Origin: Tetramitus jugosus
Taxonomy: Eukaryota > Heterolobosea > Eutetramitea > Acrasida > Vahlkampfiidae
Length of the DNA stretch: 64,000 nucleotides
Reading direction: 5' to 3'
Assembly (NCBI GenBank): GCA_937625935.1
Contig: OW569369.1
Span: 248,001 to 312,000, forward strand
Shown here: positions 62,803 through 64,000 of the stretch, in pieces
How the letters are laid out: every line of letters starts with the position of its first letter
Numbering within the stretch: position 1 is the first letter of the stretch
Notes under the pieces: generated by a model
What the model was told of the DNA's origin: nothing
Database searches by the model: none
Seen by the model: only the letters and a program-made list of their open reading frames with translations
Program-made: the position numbers and the translations under genes

Positions 62803-64000
62803 ATGTTAATGAAAAAGGGTCTGCATGGCCTATGGGCAAGATCTCACCAAAAATCATCCTCACTGTTCACACAACACAATCATCAACAACATCCATCATC
62901 ATTGATGACCATGAAGAATGCTACAACTCTACAACAACAATCCCTGTTTTCCACTCATGTGATATACAGACAATCTCAACAACAACAACAAGAACAACAA
63001 CAACAACAACAGCCAGCACTCAGCATGACACCACCAAAGCTCATTGTACTTGTAGGACCACCCGTATGTATTTGAGATCTCAAAACACTGCAAAAAAAAA
63101 GTCTTCGTTGTATAGATAATAACACTAAAATTTTTCTTTTTTTTTTACATTTCTCTCATGAAATAAATTCATCATATATCATCATCGGATCAAAAAAAAA
63201 TATATGTGTCTGTGTTTGTGTTTGTGTGGTGAGTAGGCATCAGGAAAAGGAACACAAACTAGATTACTCGTCAATCGTCATCCATCTGAAATTAAGATTG
63301 TTTCTGCAGAGGACACATTGCGTGAGGCCGCAAAGAATGATCAAGAGTTGAGTGAATTGTTGAGAAAGGGTGAATTGGCACCCAATGAACTCACTGATCA
63401 ATTGCTTCAACAATGTATTATTCAACAATCAGCATCAACAACAACAAGTAGTAGCAGTAGCAGTAGTGGTAGTAGTGAAAAAAATGAAGCCAATGTCGAC
63501 AATAAGAATGAAAATGAGGAAAAGAGTGGTGATCAAAACAAGCGAGTCATCATATTGGAAGGCTATCCAAGAGATGTCGAACAGGCCAAGCGATTCCTGT
63601 CATGGTTCAGCGACAAGAAATTGAGTGTGAGAAAATCACACGTCTTCATTTTGCATCTGCTCAGTGACAGAGAGAACATTATGAAGAGACTACAGGGAAG
63701 ATTGATTCATGCCAACAGTGGACGTCCCTATCATGTGACATTTAATCCACCGCATGAGGAGATGAAGGATGATGTGACTGGTGAGGCGTTGATGAGAAGA
63801 GAGGACGATCAGGACAAGAATGCCATTTTGAAGCGATTGGCCCTCTACAGAGAAGAAACATTGCCCATGATTGATTTTTTGGCAGAGCACGAGTTTGATG
63901 TGACTGATATCGTACAGGGAGAAGACGATATTATGCAAGTGTCGGAACGTATTGAACAGATTTTGAGAGAGAAGGGCGTGTTGTCTCCTGGCAGTAGTTG
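62803..64000 (+). CDS. Adenylate kinase family protein, 3' end beyond window
   Basis: Exons are 62803-63063 and 63237 to the window edge; the frame is still open at 64000. The first exon encodes a Ser/His/Gln-rich leader (MLMKKGLHGLWARSHQ), probably mitochondrial, and ends inside the P-loop; splicing creates GPPASGKGTQ. The NMP-binding segment reads SAEDTLREA rather than the usual STGDMLRA. A Ser/Asn/Glu insert (about 35 residues) precedes IILEGYPRDVEQAKRF, the Walker B-like strand. The LID is the long form (GRLIHANSGRPYHVTFNPP), with the catalytic arginine region LMRREDDQ. Adenylate kinase interconverts ATP plus AMP and 2 ADP. The altered NMP motif leaves the exact nucleotide specificity open. 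Confidence 0.85.

Overview
This window is nuclear DNA from a compact eukaryotic genome. Genes sit roughly every 2 kb, many are interrupted by short introns (about 45-160 bp, mostly GTATGT, GTAAGT or GTACGT donors), all three stop codons are used, and Asn/Gln/His/Ser low-complexity tracts are common. Together with the gene content (NF-X1/RZ helicase, F-box proteins with IHTLDMS-type repeats, augmin, VPS16, TFIID subunits, mitochondrial proteins with presequences) this suggests a free-living amoeboflagellate of the Naegleria type. That identification is inference; nothing here was searched against a database.

Layout. 1-390 is the 3' end of a cystathionine gamma-lyase-like gene. 480-3240 is a nest of three reverse-oriented non-LTR retroelement pieces stacked just 5' of a tRNA-Val gene; two have clear 15-16 bp target-site duplications and poly(A) tails, and one carries an intact ORF1. 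3367-11521 holds a SPRY-ankyrin gene followed by a ZNFX1-like helicase. 11694-16925 holds a GST-fold membrane protein, a probable mitochondrial protein and TAF13. 16970-26231 holds NUP155, TAF9, an LYR-like protein and VPS16. 26286-30049 holds a myristoylation-motif protein, a HAUS6-like augmin subunit and COX15. 30134-36350 holds a large unknown protein, mitochondrial bL35, a four-helix membrane protein and a small coiled-coil protein. 36353-45398 holds two surface proteins transcribed away from each other, one a 2436-residue cysteine-rich receptor with a very long cytoplasmic coiled coil. 45512-48773 holds an F-box repeat protein and a fusion of an ABHD17-like hydrolase with a 3-hydroxyacyl-CoA dehydratase. 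49273-55895 holds a C2 protein, KTI12, an unknown nuclear-looking protein, an LRR/coiled-coil gene with a reading-frame problem and a doubtful small ORF. 55975-64000 holds Rab1, a GT8 glycosyltransferase, a GH29 alpha-L-fucosidase, a split C2 protein, tRNA-Thr and a 3'-truncated adenylate kinase.

Most genes are housekeeping (transcription initiation, nuclear pore, vesicle traffic, respiratory-chain assembly, translation) with no operon logic. The parts most worth a second look are the retroelement nest, whose two resolvable insertions both fall about 30-55 bp upstream of the tRNA; the ABHD17-HACD fusion, whose hydrolase half has lost its nucleophile serine; and the LRR gene joined across either a 19-nt intron or a frameshift.
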